NCBI GenBank assembly: GCA_003170825.1
Contig: PMYL01000008.1
Span: 64,909-128,908 of the forward strand
From: Acidobacteriaceae bacterium
GTDB lineage: Bacteria; Acidobacteriota; Terriglobia; Terriglobales; Acidobacteriaceae
Direction of reading: 5' to 3'
Length of the DNA: 64,000 nt
Part shown: one piece after another, positions 41,913 through 51,374 of the stretch
Layout: every line of letters begins with the position of its first letter
How positions within the stretch are numbered: position 1 is the stretch's first letter
Notes under the pieces: generated by a model
Databases searched by the model: none
Told to the model about the DNA's origin: nothing
Seen by the model: the letters and a program-made list of their open reading frames with translations, nothing else
Program-made: the position numbers and the translations under genes

Positions 41913-43343
41913 ATGGCGCGTGGGATGGGACAGTTCGAGGCGGCGCTGGGGGTGGTGGGAGAGCTGCGGGCGGCGGGGTATGAGGCGTATCTGGCCGGCG
42001 GCTGTGTGCGGGACCTGCTGCTGGGGCGCGAGCCGAAGGACTATGACGTGGCGACGAGTGCGACGCCGGAGGCGGTGCTGGGGCTGTTCCCGCGGACGTT
42101 TGCAGTGGGGGCGCACTTTGGGGTGGTGCTGGTGGCCACCTGCGACCCCTGCGGTGGGGCGGACGCGGGCACCTGCGGTACGGCAGACGGCGCTTGCGCG
42201 CCAGGGGCTGAGTTGGCGGAGGCGGCGTATGTGGTGACGGAGGTGGCGACTTTCCGGTCGGATGGGGCGTACTCGGATGGGCGGCATCCGGATGCGGTGC
42301 GGTATACGACCAGCGCCGAGGAGGATGTGCGGCGGCGGGATTTCACCATCAATGGGCTGTTGCTGGACCCCCTGCAGGGCGCGGACGATCTTCGCGCTGC
42401 GGTGATCGACCATGTTGGCGGGTTGGCGGACCTGGATGCGGGGGTGGTGCGGGCGATCGGGAGGGCGGAGGAGCGGTTCGAGGAAGATCACCTGAGGATG
42501 TTGAGGGGGGTGCGGTTTGCGGCGCGGTTCGGGTTTGAGATCGAGGAGGGGACGGCTGTGGCGATGTGCCGGCTGGCTGGGCGGATTGGGGCGGTGAGCC
42601 GCGAGCGGGTGCGGGATGAGCTGACCAAGATGCTGACCGAGGGGCGGGCGCGGCGGGCGTTCGAGCTGCTGGAGGAGACTGGGCTGCTGGCCGAGGTGCT
42701 GCCCGAAGTTGCGCGGATGAAGGGCGTGGAACAGCCGCCGCAGTTCCATCCGGAGGGGGATGTCTGGACACACACTCTGCTGCTGCTCGATCAACTGGAG
42801 GCGGGGTGCGCGCTGACCTTGGCGTGGGGGGCGCTGCTGCACGATGTGGGCAAGCCGCCGACGTTCCGGCGGGGGCCGGATCGGATCCGGTTTGACGGAC
42901 ACGTGGAGGTGGGCGTGGCGATGGGGGCGGAGATTTGCAGGCGGTTCCGGTTTTCGAATGAGGAGACGCGGCAGATTGTGGCGCTGATTGAGAATCATAT
43001 GCGGTTCATGGACGCGGGGCGGATGAAGGCTTCTACGCTGAAGCGGTTTTTCAGGCTTCCGAGGTTTGAGGAGCATCTGGCGCTGCACCGCATGGATTGC
43101 CTGGCGGGGAGCGGGAATCTGGAGAACTGGGAGTTTGTGCGGGAGCGGTACGAGTCGATGCCGGAGGAGACGGTGAGGCCGCGGCCGCTGATTACGGGGC
43201 GGGAGTTGATTGCGGCGGGGTATGTGCCGGGGGCGGGGTTCAAGGAGATGCTGCGGACGGTGGAAGATGCGCAGTTGGAGGGGGCGATTGGGACGGCGGA
43301 AGAGGCGTTGCGGCTGGTGAGGGAACGGTTTCCCTTGATGTGA
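41913..43343 (+). CDS. CCA-adding / poly(A) polymerase family tRNA nucleotidyltransferase
   Basis: A 476-residue class II nucleotidyltransferase. The head domain has LAGGCVRDLLLGREPKDYDV with the catalytic Asp pair, then RRRDFTINGLLLD, the neck RRLxGVRFAARFGFEIE-type segment and the C-terminal HD domain (LLHDVGKPPTF ... IVALIENHM). It adds or repairs the tRNA 3'-CCA end; poly(A) polymerase I is the alternative. Between GVVLV and the next conserved strand about 25 Cys/Gly/Ala residues (CDPCGGADAGTCGTADGACA) are encoded by a dispersed repeat at 42135-42207. ATG 41913 begins just before the conserved head; the upstream frame is not needed. Confidence 0.88.
   Translation: MARGMGQFEAALGVVGELRAAGYEAYLAGGCVRDLLLGREPKDYDVATSATPEAVLGLFPRTFAVGAHFGVVLVATCDPCGGADAGTCGTADGACAPGAELAEAAYVVTEVATFRSDGAYSDGRHPDAVRYTTSAEEDVRRRDFTINGLLLDPLQGADDLRAAVIDHVGGLADLDAGVVRAIGRAEERFEEDHLRMLRGVRFAARFGFEIEEGTAVAMCRLAGRIGAVSRERVRDELTKMLTEGRARRAFELLEETGLLAEVLPEVARMKGVEQPPQFHPEGDVWTHTLLLLDQLEAGCALTLAWGALLHDVGKPPTFRRGPDRIRFDGHVEVGVAMGAEICRRFRFSNEETRQIVALIENHMRFMDAGRMKASTLKRFFRLPRFEEHLALHRMDCLAGSGNLENWEFVRERYESMPEETVRPRPLITGRELIAAGYVPGAGFKEMLRTVEDAQLEGAIGTAEEALRLVRERFPLM
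42135..42207 (+). repeat. Dispersed CACCTGCGGTGGGGC repeat inside the CCA-enzyme gene
   Basis: One and a half copies of the element seen at 13862 and 61951: CCACCTGCGACCCCTGCGG, then ACCTGCGGTACGGCAGACGG and CGCTTGCGCGCC. It is in frame and encodes a Cys/Gly-rich insert. The CGGCGCTTGCGCGCC part is the same as in queF. Confidence 0.8.
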
Positions 43344-43410
43344 CGAGATTCGCGATGGGGCGCACCAGGAAGACTACCGGCGGCTCGGCGGCTATTCTTA
43401 TCGGGACCCT

Positions 43411-44601
43411 ATGCCGCCTGAACTGCGCCAATTCGATGTGATTGTCTTGGGGGCGGGGGCGGCTGGGCTAATGTGCGCGGCGGTGGCTGGGCAGCGCGGG
43501 CGGCGGGTTGTGTTGCTGGAGCACAATGGGCAGCCCGGGCGAAAGATTCTGATCTCCGGCGGCGGCCGGTGCAATTTTACGAATCTGCACAGCGGGCCGG
43601 GCAATTTTCTTTCGGAAAACCCACATTTTGCAAAGTCGGCGCTGGCGCTTTACGAGCCGAGGCACTTCATCGAGCTGGTGGAGCGGTACGGGATCGCCTG
43701 GCATGAGAAGACGCTAGGACAACTCTTCTGCGACGGCTCGGCGCGGGCGATTGTGGAGATGCTGCTGGCGGAATGCGAGCGGGGCGGCGTGGAAGTGGTG
43801 CTGAATACGCGCGGGATTGAGGCCACCTCCGGTGGGTTTGGCGACCCTTCGGGTGGGTTTTCCGTGGAGTGTACACAGGGACGGTTTTGCGCGGAGGCGC
43901 TGGTGGTGGCAACCGGAGGCCTGTCAATTCCCAGGCTGGGGGCCACGGGGCTGGGGTATGAGCTGGCGCGGCAGTTTGGGCTGGGGGTGGTGACGCCGAG
44001 GCCGGCGCTGGTTCCGCTGATACTGGGCGGAGATGAGGCAGGATGGATGGAGTTGGCGGGGGTTGCGGCGGAGGTGGTGGCCGAGGCTGGCGGGGCGCGG
44101 TTCAGGGAGAAGATGCTGGTGACGCATCGAGGGTTGAGCGGGCCGGCGGTGTTGCAGGCATCGTCGTATTGGCGGCCGGGGGACGAACTGGTGGTGGATT
44201 TTGGGCCTGAGCTGGATTTGTTGGGGCCTTTGATGCGGGCTGGGGCGCGGCGGGATGCGGCGGCGTTGAAGCAGGCGCTCAGGGAGGTGTTGCCGCAGAG
44301 GCTGGCGGGTTTTTTGGCGGAGGCGGGCGTGCCGGAGGGTTGGTCGAATGCGGCGCTGGAGGCTTGCGAGCGGAGGCTGCACCGGTGGGTGCTGCATCCG
44401 GCGGGGACGGAAGGCTTCGAGAAGGCCGAGGTGACGGCGGGAGGCGTGGATACGGATGGGTTGCAGGCGCGGACGATGGAGGCTCGGGCCGTGCCGGGGC
44501 TGTTTTTTATTGGGGAAGCGGTGGATGTGACGGGGCAACTGGGCGGGTTCAACTTCCAGTGGGCGTGGGCTTCGGCGGTGGCGGCGGGGAGGGCTCTGTA
44601 G
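43411..44601 (+). CDS. BaiN/RdsA-family (HI0933-like) flavoprotein
   Basis: A 396-residue NAD(P)/FAD-dependent oxidoreductase. The N-terminal FAD motif is VIVLGAGAAGLMCAAVAGQR, followed by GRKILISGGGRCNFTNL, which is diagnostic for the HI0933/BaiN family; the C-terminal FDE is LFFIGEAVDVTGQLGGFNFQ then WAWASG-like AWASAVAAGRAL. The physiological substrate of most family members is unknown. ATG 43411 gives the first conserved residues directly. Residues about 145-155 (SGGFGDPSGGF) are encoded by a short GGTGGGTTTGGCGACCCTTC repeat and look like loop padding. Confidence 0.85.
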   Translation: MPPELRQFDVIVLGAGAAGLMCAAVAGQRGRRVVLLEHNGQPGRKILISGGGRCNFTNLHSGPGNFLSENPHFAKSALALYEPRHFIELVERYGIAWHEKTLGQLFCDGSARAIVEMLLAECERGGVEVVLNTRGIEATSGGFGDPSGGFSVECTQGRFCAEALVVATGGLSIPRLGATGLGYELARQFGLGVVTPRPALVPLILGGDEAGWMELAGVAAEVVAEAGGARFREKMLVTHRGLSGPAVLQASSYWRPGDELVVDFGPELDLLGPLMRAGARRDAAALKQALREVLPQRLAGFLAEAGVPEGWSNAALEACERRLHRWVLHPAGTEGFEKAEVTAGGVDTDGLQARTMEARAVPGLFFIGEAVDVTGQLGGFNFQWAWASAVAAGRAL

Positions 44602-44630
44602 GGAATAGGGAATAGGGGACAGAAAACGCT

Positions 44631-45374
44631 CTATTGGGTTGGGGGTGCGGCCTGGGCCGGTGGGACGCCGGGTTTGGCGGGTGGGGTGAGGACGAAGCCT
44701 TTGCGGATGAGGGCGAAGCCTTGCTGGGGGAGTTCGGCCTGCAGAAGCTGGTTTTCGGGGCCGGAGAAGAGGTCAGTCCGGGCGCCGGCGATGGTGGCGA
44801 CGAGGTGGTGGACGGTGACGGGCTTGCCGTTGAGGGTCCCGTGCTCGTCGGCGTAGGTTGCGAGCAGGATGGGGGCGACGGAGCCGGCTTGTTTGGGGAT
44901 GATGGCCCAGAGGTCGCGGTTGTTGCGGGAGACGGCCAGGGCGAGGAGGGTGTCGTAGGCGCCGGGGTCGAAGTCGGGGAGGAAGACGGCGGCGGGGTGC
45001 GGGGCCAGGCGGGTGGTGGAGCTGTGGCCGCCGGCGGAGATGTTGAGGAGGATCTGAGCGGCGTCGGGCGCGGCGGTGACGTTGACCGAGGAGTTGTTGA
45101 CTGTGGCGCTCAACTGGACGTGTTTGAGGAGGTTGGCCGAGGTGAGCTGCTCGGTTTTGGAGAGGTCATAGTTGAGGCCCTGCATGGCGATGCGGACGAC
45201 CGAGGTGGAGTCGTACCCGTTGGGGGCGGCGGTGAAGGTGACGGTGGCTGTGCCGACGGGCTGGCCGTGCTGGGCGATGACGAAGCTGCCGGCCTGGGCC
45301 GAAGCAACCGCTGTAATCAGGGCAAGAAGTCCCGCCAGGGGGAGGAAAGCCAATGTACGCAAGGGTTTCTGCAT
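44631..45374 (-). CDS. Secreted protein of unknown function
   Basis: A 247-residue exported protein: signal peptide LRTLAFLPLAGLLALITAVA-SAQA, then a beta-rich mature domain (FVIAQHGQPVGTATVTFTAA, VRIAMQGLNYDLSKTEQLTS, LLNISAGGHSSTTRL). A Pro/Ala-rich tail ends the protein. The pattern of a sequence repeated 'tested against zero' is common among acidobacterial secreted proteins of no known role. ATG 45374 follows AGGAAGG closely; GTG 45395 is the alternative. No catalytic motif is recognised. Confidence 0.6.
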   Translation of the reverse strand: MQKPLRTLAFLPLAGLLALITAVASAQAGSFVIAQHGQPVGTATVTFTAAPNGYDSTSVVRIAMQGLNYDLSKTEQLTSANLLKHVQLSATVNNSSVNVTAAPDAAQILLNISAGGHSSTTRLAPHPAAVFLPDFDPGAYDTLLALAVSRNNRDLWAIIPKQAGSVAPILLATYADEHGTLNGKPVTVHHLVATIAGARTDLFSGPENQLLQAELPQQGFALIRKGFVLTPPAKPGVPPAQAAPPTQ

Positions 45375-45459
45375 CCTTCCTGCCTGATTAGACACGGGAA
45401 TTGGGAAAGAGTTGCGGAAAGACAGTTTTCAGTGGTCAGCGACCGCGGGTAAGTTTGTG

Positions 45460-45510
45460 GTTTCCCACCCATGCGCCAGGGAAAAGGGAAGAGTCGCATG
45501 GGTAGGAAAC
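45460..45510. repeat. REP-like hairpin CCCACCCATGCG...CGCATGGGT
   Basis: GTTTCCCACCCATGCGCC ... GTCGCATGGGTAGGAAAC: the outer arms pair (GTTTCC/GGAAAC and CCCATGCG/CGCATGGG). Same frame as the CCCACCCT family. It is followed at about 45556-45582 by a CTGACAACTGACCACTGACA tandem word. Confidence 0.7.
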
Positions 45511-45584
45511 CCTCATTTGTGGACAAGCCGGAGCCCCTGCAGGGCGCGTCGTTTTACTGACAACTGACCACTGACAACTGTTCC

Positions 45585-46208
45585 TCATCCTTTGGCGGTG
45601 GTGAAGCGCTTGTTGACTTCGTGCCAGTTGACGACATTCCACCAGGCGGCGAGGTAGTCGGGACGGCGGTTCTGGTATTTGAGGTAGTAGGCGTGCTCCC
45701 AGACGTCGTTGCCGAGGATGGGGTAGAGGCCCTGGGTGAGGGGCGAGTCCTGGTTGGGGGTGGAGATGACCTTGAGCTTGCCGCCGACGAAGATGATCCA
45801 GCCCCAGCCGGAGCCGAACTGCTTGGCGGTGGTCTCGTTGAAGGTCTTTTTGAAGGCCTCAAAGTCGCCGAAGTCGGCGGAGATTTGCGCGGCGATGGGG
45901 CCGGTGGGCGCGCCACCGACGCCATCGGAGCCGACGGGGCCCATGAGATGCCAGAAGGCCGTGTGGTTGGAGTGGCCTCCGCCGTTGTTGCGGACCGCGG
46001 CGCGAATCTCCTCGGGAACCTGAGCCAGGTCGCGGACCAGGTCGTCGACGGACTTGGCGGCGAGATCGGGGTGGTTGGCCAGTGCGGCATTCAGGTTGTT
46101 GACGTAGGCCTGGTGGTGCTTGTCGTGGTGGATCTTCATCGTTTCGGTGTCGATGAAGGGCTCGAGGGCGGCGTAGTCGTAGGGAAGCGGTGCGAGTTGG
46201 TAAGCCAT
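45585..46208 (-). CDS. sodA: Superoxide dismutase (Fe/Mn family)
   Basis: A 207-residue Fe/Mn superoxide dismutase. Metal ligands lie in [16 protein letters not shown] (first His), [11 protein letters not shown] (second), and [20 protein letters not shown] (Asp and last His). The [18 protein letters not shown] form is typical of Mn or cambialistic enzymes. There is no signal peptide, so it acts in the cytoplasm. ATG 46208 has an AAGGAGA box. It is divergent from tkt. Confidence 0.93.
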   Translation of the reverse strand: MAYQLAPLPYDYAALEPFIDTETMKIHHDKHHQAYVNNLNAALANHPDLAAKSVDDLVRDLAQVPEEIRAAVRNNGGGHSNHTAFWHLMGPVGSDGVGGAPTGPIAAQISADFGDFEAFKKTFNETTAKQFGSGWGWIIFVGGKLKVISTPNQDSPLTQGLYPILGNDVWEHAYYLKYQNRRPDYLAAWWNVVNWHEVNKRFTTAKG

Positions 46209-46433
46209 AGGGGAAAATCTCCTTCGTTCGGATTGTGCTGTTTGGGCAGATTTCTGCGCTGAGCTGAAATGGGCTGGTCTTGTTGGCGGCGAAAGGCTAC
46301 TCAATCTTCACGCCTGCCGGCATGACCCTATGTATGAATGGATGCGGGAGGGAGCCGGCAGGGTGCGGGAAAGTTGGCGCATCCCATTTGAGAAGGATGA
46401 AACAGGTATGATTCTCTTTAAGGAAAGAAAATC

Positions 46434-48434
46434 ATGATCTCCAGCCTCTCCGATCTCTCTCTTGACCAACTGTCCATCGACACGTTGCGGCTGCTTGCCG
46501 TGGACGCAGTGGAGAAGGCCAAGAGCGGCCACCCCGGCGCTCCGCTGGGCTGCGCGCCCATCGCCTACCTGCTGTTTCACAAGCTGCTGAAGCACAACCC
46601 GGCGCATGCGAAGTGGGCGGACCGGGACCGGTTTGTGCTGTCGAACGGGCACGCCTCGGCGCTGCTGTATTCGACTCTGTTTCTGACCGGCTACGACGTG
46701 ACGCTGGAGGATTTGAAGAGCTTCAGGCAGTGGGGTTCGCGGACGCCGGGCCACCCGGAGTACGGCCACACGGACGGCGTGGAAGTGACCACCGGGCCGC
46801 TGGGCCAGGGCATTGCGATGGCCGTGGGCATGGCCATCGCGGAGAAGCACCTGGCAGCGATTTACAACCGGCCGGGCTTTGAGGTGGTGGATCACCATAC
46901 CTATGCGCTGCTGGGCGACGGCGACCTGATGGAAGGGGTTTCGCACGAGGCGGCCTCGCTGGCCGGAACGCTGGGGCTGGGCAAGCTGATCTTCATTTAC
47001 GACGACAATCTGATCTCGCTGGACGGGCCGACCGAGTTGAGTTATACCGAGGACGCGCTGGAGCGCTTTGAGGCCTACCACTGGCACGTGCAGCGGGTGA
47101 CGGACGGCAACGACCTGGTGGCCATTGAGGCGGCGATTGAAGCGGCCAAGGCGGATACCGGCAGGCCGTCGATCATCGCGGTGCGGACGGTGATCGGATA
47201 CGGCAGCCCGAAGGCCGGCACGAGCAAGGTGCATGGCGAGGCGCTGGGCGCGGAGGCTGTGGCGGCGACCAAGAAGTTTTTCGGTTTCCCGGAGGACCAG
47301 AGTTTTTATGTACCTGACGCCGCGTTGGCCAACTGGCGCAAGGCCGTGGATCGGGGCGCGGGGCTGGAGGCGGAATGGAAGACGCTGTTTGAAGGCTACG
47401 CTGCGGCCAATCCGGAGCTGGCGGCGGAGTTTGAGCGGACGCAAAAGGGCGTGCTCAAGGCCGGGTGGGAAAAGGCGATTCCCAGCTTTGCGCCCGGCAA
47501 GGCGCAGGCTACGCGCAACGCGGGCGGAGCGGTGATGAACGCGATTGCCGATGCGGTGCCGGAGCTGTTTGGCGGGGCGGCGGACCTGACCTCGTCGACC
47601 AGGACGATTTTCAAGCCGGGGGAGAGCTTTCACGTGGATCCGGCCGCCCGCAACGTTTTCTTCGGGGTGCGCGAGTTTGGGATGTGCGCGGCGGTGAACG
47701 GGATTGCCGCACACGGAGGGCTGATTCCCTTCGGGTCGACGTTCTTTGTGTTTTCCGATTACGCGAAGCCGGCCATCCGGCTGGCGGCGCTGATGCAGGT
47801 ACACTCGCTGTTCATCTTTACGCACGACTCGGTCGGCCTTGGCGAGGATGGGCCGACGCATCAGCCGATCGAACACCTGATGGCGCTGCGGGCGGTTCCG
47901 GGGCTTACGGACTTCCGTCCGGCGGACGCGAACGAGACGGCGGCGGCCTGGAGGCTGGCGTTGGAACGCAAGAGGCCGAGCTTTTTTGCGCTGAGCCGGC
48001 AGGATTTGCCGGTGATCGATCCGGCCGCGCACGACGCGTACGCCGGGGTGAGCAAGGGCGCTTATGTACTGGAAGATGTTGAGGACCCGCAGGTGGTGCT
48101 GATCGGCACAGGGTCCGAGGTGTTGCCAGTGGTGGAAGCCGCGAAGTTGTTGGAAGCCGAGGGGATTCGGGCGCGGGTGGTGAGCTTTCCGAGCTGGAAG
48201 ATTTTCGAGGAGCAGACGGCGGAGTACAAGGCGAGCGTGCTGCCGGCAGGGGTGCCCAAACTGGCGGTCGAGGCGGGAGCGACGCTGGGCTGGTGGAAGT
48301 ATGTGGGCCAGGACGGCGACGTGATTGGGGTGGACCGGTTTGGAGCGTCGGCGCCGGGGCCGAAGGTGCTGGCGGAGCTGGGATTTGGGGCGGAGAATGT
48401 GGCGACGCGGGCGAGGGCGCTGGTGAAAAAGTAA
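46434..48434 (+). CDS. tkt: Transketolase
   Basis: A 666-residue transketolase. The N-terminal part has [20 protein letters not shown] (His for substrate phosphate), the thiamine-binding [18 protein letters not shown] and its IFIYDDN continuation; the pyrimidine domain has [14 protein letters not shown] with the catalytic Glu, and [16 protein letters not shown]. It moves two-carbon units in the non-oxidative pentose-phosphate pathway, using thiamine diphosphate and Mg. ATG 46434 has an AAGGAAAG box. rpiB, two gnd genes and zwf follow, making this a pentose-phosphate block. Confidence 0.95.
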   Translation: MISSLSDLSLDQLSIDTLRLLAVDAVEKAKSGHPGAPLGCAPIAYLLFHKLLKHNPAHAKWADRDRFVLSNGHASALLYSTLFLTGYDVTLEDLKSFRQWGSRTPGHPEYGHTDGVEVTTGPLGQGIAMAVGMAIAEKHLAAIYNRPGFEVVDHHTYALLGDGDLMEGVSHEAASLAGTLGLGKLIFIYDDNLISLDGPTELSYTEDALERFEAYHWHVQRVTDGNDLVAIEAAIEAAKADTGRPSIIAVRTVIGYGSPKAGTSKVHGEALGAEAVAATKKFFGFPEDQSFYVPDAALANWRKAVDRGAGLEAEWKTLFEGYAAANPELAAEFERTQKGVLKAGWEKAIPSFAPGKAQATRNAGGAVMNAIADAVPELFGGAADLTSSTRTIFKPGESFHVDPAARNVFFGVREFGMCAAVNGIAAHGGLIPFGSTFFVFSDYAKPAIRLAALMQVHSLFIFTHDSVGLGEDGPTHQPIEHLMALRAVPGLTDFRPADANETAAAWRLALERKRPSFFALSRQDLPVIDPAAHDAYAGVSKGAYVLEDVEDPQVVLIGTGSEVLPVVEAAKLLEAEGIRARVVSFPSWKIFEEQTAEYKASVLPAGVPKLAVEAGATLGWWKYVGQDGDVIGVDRFGASAPGPKVLAELGFGAENVATRARALVKK

Positions 48435-48435
48435 G

Positions 48436-48491
48436 ACAGCAAGTTAGCACGCTCGCTGGCGCGAGCGAGTTAGCAAGTTAGCGAGTTAGCG
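48436..48491. repeat. AGTTAGC repeat with GC hairpin after tkt
   Basis: GCAAGTTAGCACGCTCGCTGG, CGCGAGCGAGTTAGCAAG, TTAGCGAGTTAGCGG: three to four AGTTAGC words around a CGCTCGC/GCGAGCG hairpin. It begins two bases after the tkt stop. Could serve as a terminator, though there is no T-run. Confidence 0.8.
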
Positions 48492-48545
48492 GCTGGATCT
48501 GGTTCATTGATCCGTGGTGACCTACTTGAAAGGAGCCGACATAGC

Positions 48546-49025
48546 GTGAAGCTGGTAATCAGTTCGGACCATGCGGGTTTTCCTCTGAAGGAGGAGGTTC
48601 GCGCATATCTGGCCCAGGCCGGCCACGAGGTGGTGGACCTGGGGGCGTATAACACGGAGCCGTCGGACTATCCCGACTATGCCGAGAAGGTGGGTTTGGC
48701 GTTGAGGCGGGGCGATGCGCCGCGGGGGATTCTGATCTGCGGTTCGGGGGTGGGGGTGTGCGTGGCGGCCAACAAGATTCCGGGGATCCGCGCCGCCATT
48801 TGCCACGACACGTATTCGGCTCACCAGGGCGTGGAGCACGACCAAATGAACGTGATCGTGCTGGGCGCGCGGATTATCGGCTCGGCGCTGGCCTTCGAGG
48901 TGGTGAATGCCTTTGTTGGCGCGCATTTCATCGCCACGGAAGAGCGATATGTACGGCGGTTCAAGAAAGTGCTGGCCATAGAGGCCAAGTACCAATGTGG
49001 AGACGGCGAGGCGAAGCAGGCGTAG
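48546..49025 (+). CDS. rpiB: Ribose-5-phosphate isomerase B
   Basis: A 159-residue RpiB/LacAB-type isomerase that interconverts ribose- and ribulose-5-phosphate. Typical segments: KLVISSDHAGFPLKEEVRAY, the phosphate-binding ILICGSGVGVCVAANKIPGI with the catalytic Cys, and the AAICHDTYSAHQGVEHDQMN helix with its His. GTG 48546 starts exactly at the first strand and has a GGAG box upstream; the frame back to 48507 adds unrelated residues. The C-terminal 15 residues are slightly longer than in standard RpiB. Confidence 0.93.
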   Translation: MKLVISSDHAGFPLKEEVRAYLAQAGHEVVDLGAYNTEPSDYPDYAEKVGLALRRGDAPRGILICGSGVGVCVAANKIPGIRAAICHDTYSAHQGVEHDQMNVIVLGARIIGSALAFEVVNAFVGAHFIATEERYVRRFKKVLAIEAKYQCGDGEAKQA

Positions 49026-49142
49026 AGCAGAGAGGCTCCAGATTGCAGGCTGGCCGGGGAGAGACCCACCGGTGCCGCTGTAACTCCAGGACTTAACTAT
49101 TCAGCGAGCGTATGAATGCGCGGAATCGTAACTGAGAGGCCG

Positions 49143-49754
49143 ATGTTCCCCTTTGATGTAATCCTGTTCGATGTAGGCGGAGTTCTGCTCACCAACGGCT
49201 GGGACCAACGCGAACGCGCGGCGGCGATCGAACACTTTAACCTCGATCTTGCAGCCTTCGAGGCCAGGCATCTTGCGCATGACGACGCGTGGGAGCGGGA
49301 CGCGATCCCGATGAAGGCTTACCTGGACGCGACCGTCTTCTATGAGCTGCGCAGCTTTTCCTGCGACGAGTTTTTCGCTTTCATGCTTACCCAGTCGAAG
49401 CCGCAGCCGGATGGAGCACTGGGCATTCTTCAAGAGCTTGCGGCATCCGGTAAGTACATGCTTGGAGCGCTAAACAACGAGGCGCGGGAGACGAACGAGT
49501 ACCGATTCGAGCATTTTGGTTTACGCAAATACTTTCAGGTGGCGTTCAGTTCCTGCTATCTGGGGCTGCGCAAGCCGGAGCCGGCGATCTACCACCGAGC
49601 GCTGGATATTCTGGGCAGGCCGGCGGAGCGGATCTTGTTTATCGACGACCGGGTGGAGAATGTGGCCGGCGCCGAGGCTGCCGGCATGAAGGCTATCCGG
49701 TTTGAGGGCGCGGAGGCCTTGCGGCGCGAGTTTGCGAGTTTGGGAGTTTTCTAA
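49143..49754 (+). CDS. HAD-superfamily hydrolase
   Basis: A 203-residue haloacid-dehalogenase-like phosphatase. Motif I is FDVILFDVGGVLL (about residues 3-15; the first Asp is followed by Val instead of the more usual second Asp two residues on, so DxG is DVG), motif II ALNNEAR, motif III Lys in YLGLRKPEPAIYHRAL, motif IV ILFIDDRVENVAGA. The DVGG variant is common in the YihX/epoxide-hydrolase-N-terminal-like subgroup, where the acid is in the next turn. Substrate unknown; its place in the pentose-phosphate block hints at a sugar phosphate. Confidence 0.75.
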   Translation: MFPFDVILFDVGGVLLTNGWDQRERAAAIEHFNLDLAAFEARHLAHDDAWERDAIPMKAYLDATVFYELRSFSCDEFFAFMLTQSKPQPDGALGILQELAASGKYMLGALNNEARETNEYRFEHFGLRKYFQVAFSSCYLGLRKPEPAIYHRALDILGRPAERILFIDDRVENVAGAEAAGMKAIRFEGAEALRREFASLGVF

Positions 49755-49789
49755 AACTCCTAAACTCGCATCCTATCGCAGGGTTTGCG

Positions 49790-51250
49790 CTAGGCGTTGT
49801 AGGTGGTGGACGAAACGCGGCCTCCGTGGCCTGTCCAGTTGGTGTGGAAGAACTGGCCTCGCGGCTGGTCGGTGCGTTCATAGGTGTGGGCACCGAAGTA
49901 GTCGCGCTGGGCCTGCAGCAGATTGGCGGGCAGACGCGCGGCGCGATAACCGTCAAAGAAGGTGAGCGCGGTGGAAAACGCCGGGGTGGGCACGCCCAGT
50001 TCGACGGCGTACACCAGGGCCTTGCGCCACGACGCCTGATACTGGTTGAGCGCAGCGGAGAAGAAGCTGTCGAGAAGCAGGTTCTGGATCGCTGGGTTCT
50101 TGTCGAAAGCTTCTTTGATCTTGCCCAGAAAGCGGCTGCGAATGATGCATCCGCCGCGCCACATGAGCGCGATGCCACCCATATTCAGGTTCCAGCCATT
50201 CTCTTTGGCCGCGGCTCGCAGGAGCATGTAACCCTGCGCGTAGGAGACGATCTTGGAGCAGTAGAGCGCACAACGCACATCTTCAATGAATGCGGCGCGG
50301 CCGGCGTCGAGGGCTTTCGCCGGCGGACCCTCCAGGATTTTGGACGCGGCGACGCGCTCTTCCTTGAGCGCCGACAAACAGCGCGCGAAGACCGACTCGC
50401 CGATCAAGGTCACAGGCTGGCCGGTATCGAGGGCGCCGATCACCGTCCACTTACCCGTGCCCTTCTGGCCCGCGGTGTCCAGAATCTTATCGACGAGCGG
50501 CTGCCCATCTTCGTCCTTCTTGGCAAAGATATGGCTGGATATCTCGATCAGGTAACTGTCCAGCTCACCCTTGTTCCACTCGACAAAGACCTCGTGCAAT
50601 TCATCGGCGGTCAAGCCCAGGCCACGCTGCAGCAGATCGTAGGCCTCGCAGATCAATTGCATGTCGCCGTACTCGATGCCGTTATGCACCATCTTGACGT
50701 AGTGCCCGGCGCCGTTTTCGCCGACCCAGTCGCAGCAGGGAGTTCCATCCTCGACCTTGGCGGCGATGGATTGAAAGATATCCTTCACATGCGGCCACGC
50801 GGCGGGATTGCCACCGGGCATGATGGAGGGGCCGAAGCGCGCGCCTTCCTCGCCGCCCGAGACGCCCGTGCCGATGAAGAGGATGCCTTTTGCGGCCAGA
50901 TATTTGGTCCGCCTGTTGGAGTCGGTAAAGAGCGAGTTGCCGCCGTCGATGACGATGTCGCCGGGTTCAAGGTGCGGCAGCAGATGTTCGATGGTCTGGT
51001 CGACGGAATCGCCGGCCTTGACCATCAGCATGACGCGGCGCGGGCGTTTGAGCAGGCCGGTCAACTCTTCGACGGAATGCGCTCCGACGACGTCGGTCCC
51101 CTTGGCCTCATTGGCGAGGAAGTCGTCCACTTTGGATACGGTGCGGTTGAACACGGCAACTTTAAACCCGTGGTCGTTCATGTTGAGGACCAGGTTTTGT
51201 CCCATGACGGCGAGGCCGATGAGGCCGATATCACACGATGCGTTTGGCAT
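49790..51250 (-). CDS. gnd: 6-phosphogluconate dehydrogenase, long NADP-type
   Basis: A 486-residue decarboxylating 6-phosphogluconate dehydrogenase. Rossmann motif GLIGLAVMGQNLVLNMNDHG ends strand 2 at FNRTVSK (Arg-Thr, typical of NADP binding). VMLMVKAGDSVD, IDGGNSLFTDS, GTGVSGGEEGARFGPSIMPG with the catalytic Lys/Glu region around NGAGHYVKMVHNGIEYGDMQ, and a long all-alpha C-terminal domain complete the long, homodimeric class. It makes ribulose-5-phosphate and NADPH. It lies between rpiB and a second, short 6PGDH on the opposite strand. Confidence 0.95.
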   Translation of the reverse strand: MPNASCDIGLIGLAVMGQNLVLNMNDHGFKVAVFNRTVSKVDDFLANEAKGTDVVGAHSVEELTGLLKRPRRVMLMVKAGDSVDQTIEHLLPHLEPGDIVIDGGNSLFTDSNRRTKYLAAKGILFIGTGVSGGEEGARFGPSIMPGGNPAAWPHVKDIFQSIAAKVEDGTPCCDWVGENGAGHYVKMVHNGIEYGDMQLICEAYDLLQRGLGLTADELHEVFVEWNKGELDSYLIEISSHIFAKKDEDGQPLVDKILDTAGQKGTGKWTVIGALDTGQPVTLIGESVFARCLSALKEERVAASKILEGPPAKALDAGRAAFIEDVRCALYCSKIVSYAQGYMLLRAAAKENGWNLNMGGIALMWRGGCIIRSRFLGKIKEAFDKNPAIQNLLLDSFFSAALNQYQASWRKALVYAVELGVPTPAFSTALTFFDGYRAARLPANLLQAQRDYFGAHTYERTDQPRGQFFHTNWTGHGGRVSSTTYNA

Positions 51251-51374
51251 AGAGTCTCCCGAGGCTCCCTGATATGATCACTGCGGGCGGCGGATTCTAG
51301 TAAATTGTACCCCAGCGGCCAGACCTCTACAACGAGCGGGAAACGACAAATGGAGATAGATAAGGGAGGAATGA

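Noticed and set aside
46308..48032. 574-codon reverse ORF across tkt
   Set aside because: Antisense of transketolase; Arg/His/Gln-rich low-quality translation.
49026..49142. Possible riboswitch between rpiB and the HAD gene
   Set aside because: The stretch has GC-rich words but no conserved riboswitch core that I could identify.
49826..51277. 483-codon plus ORF across gnd
   Set aside because: Opposite strand of a clear 6-phosphogluconate dehydrogenase.
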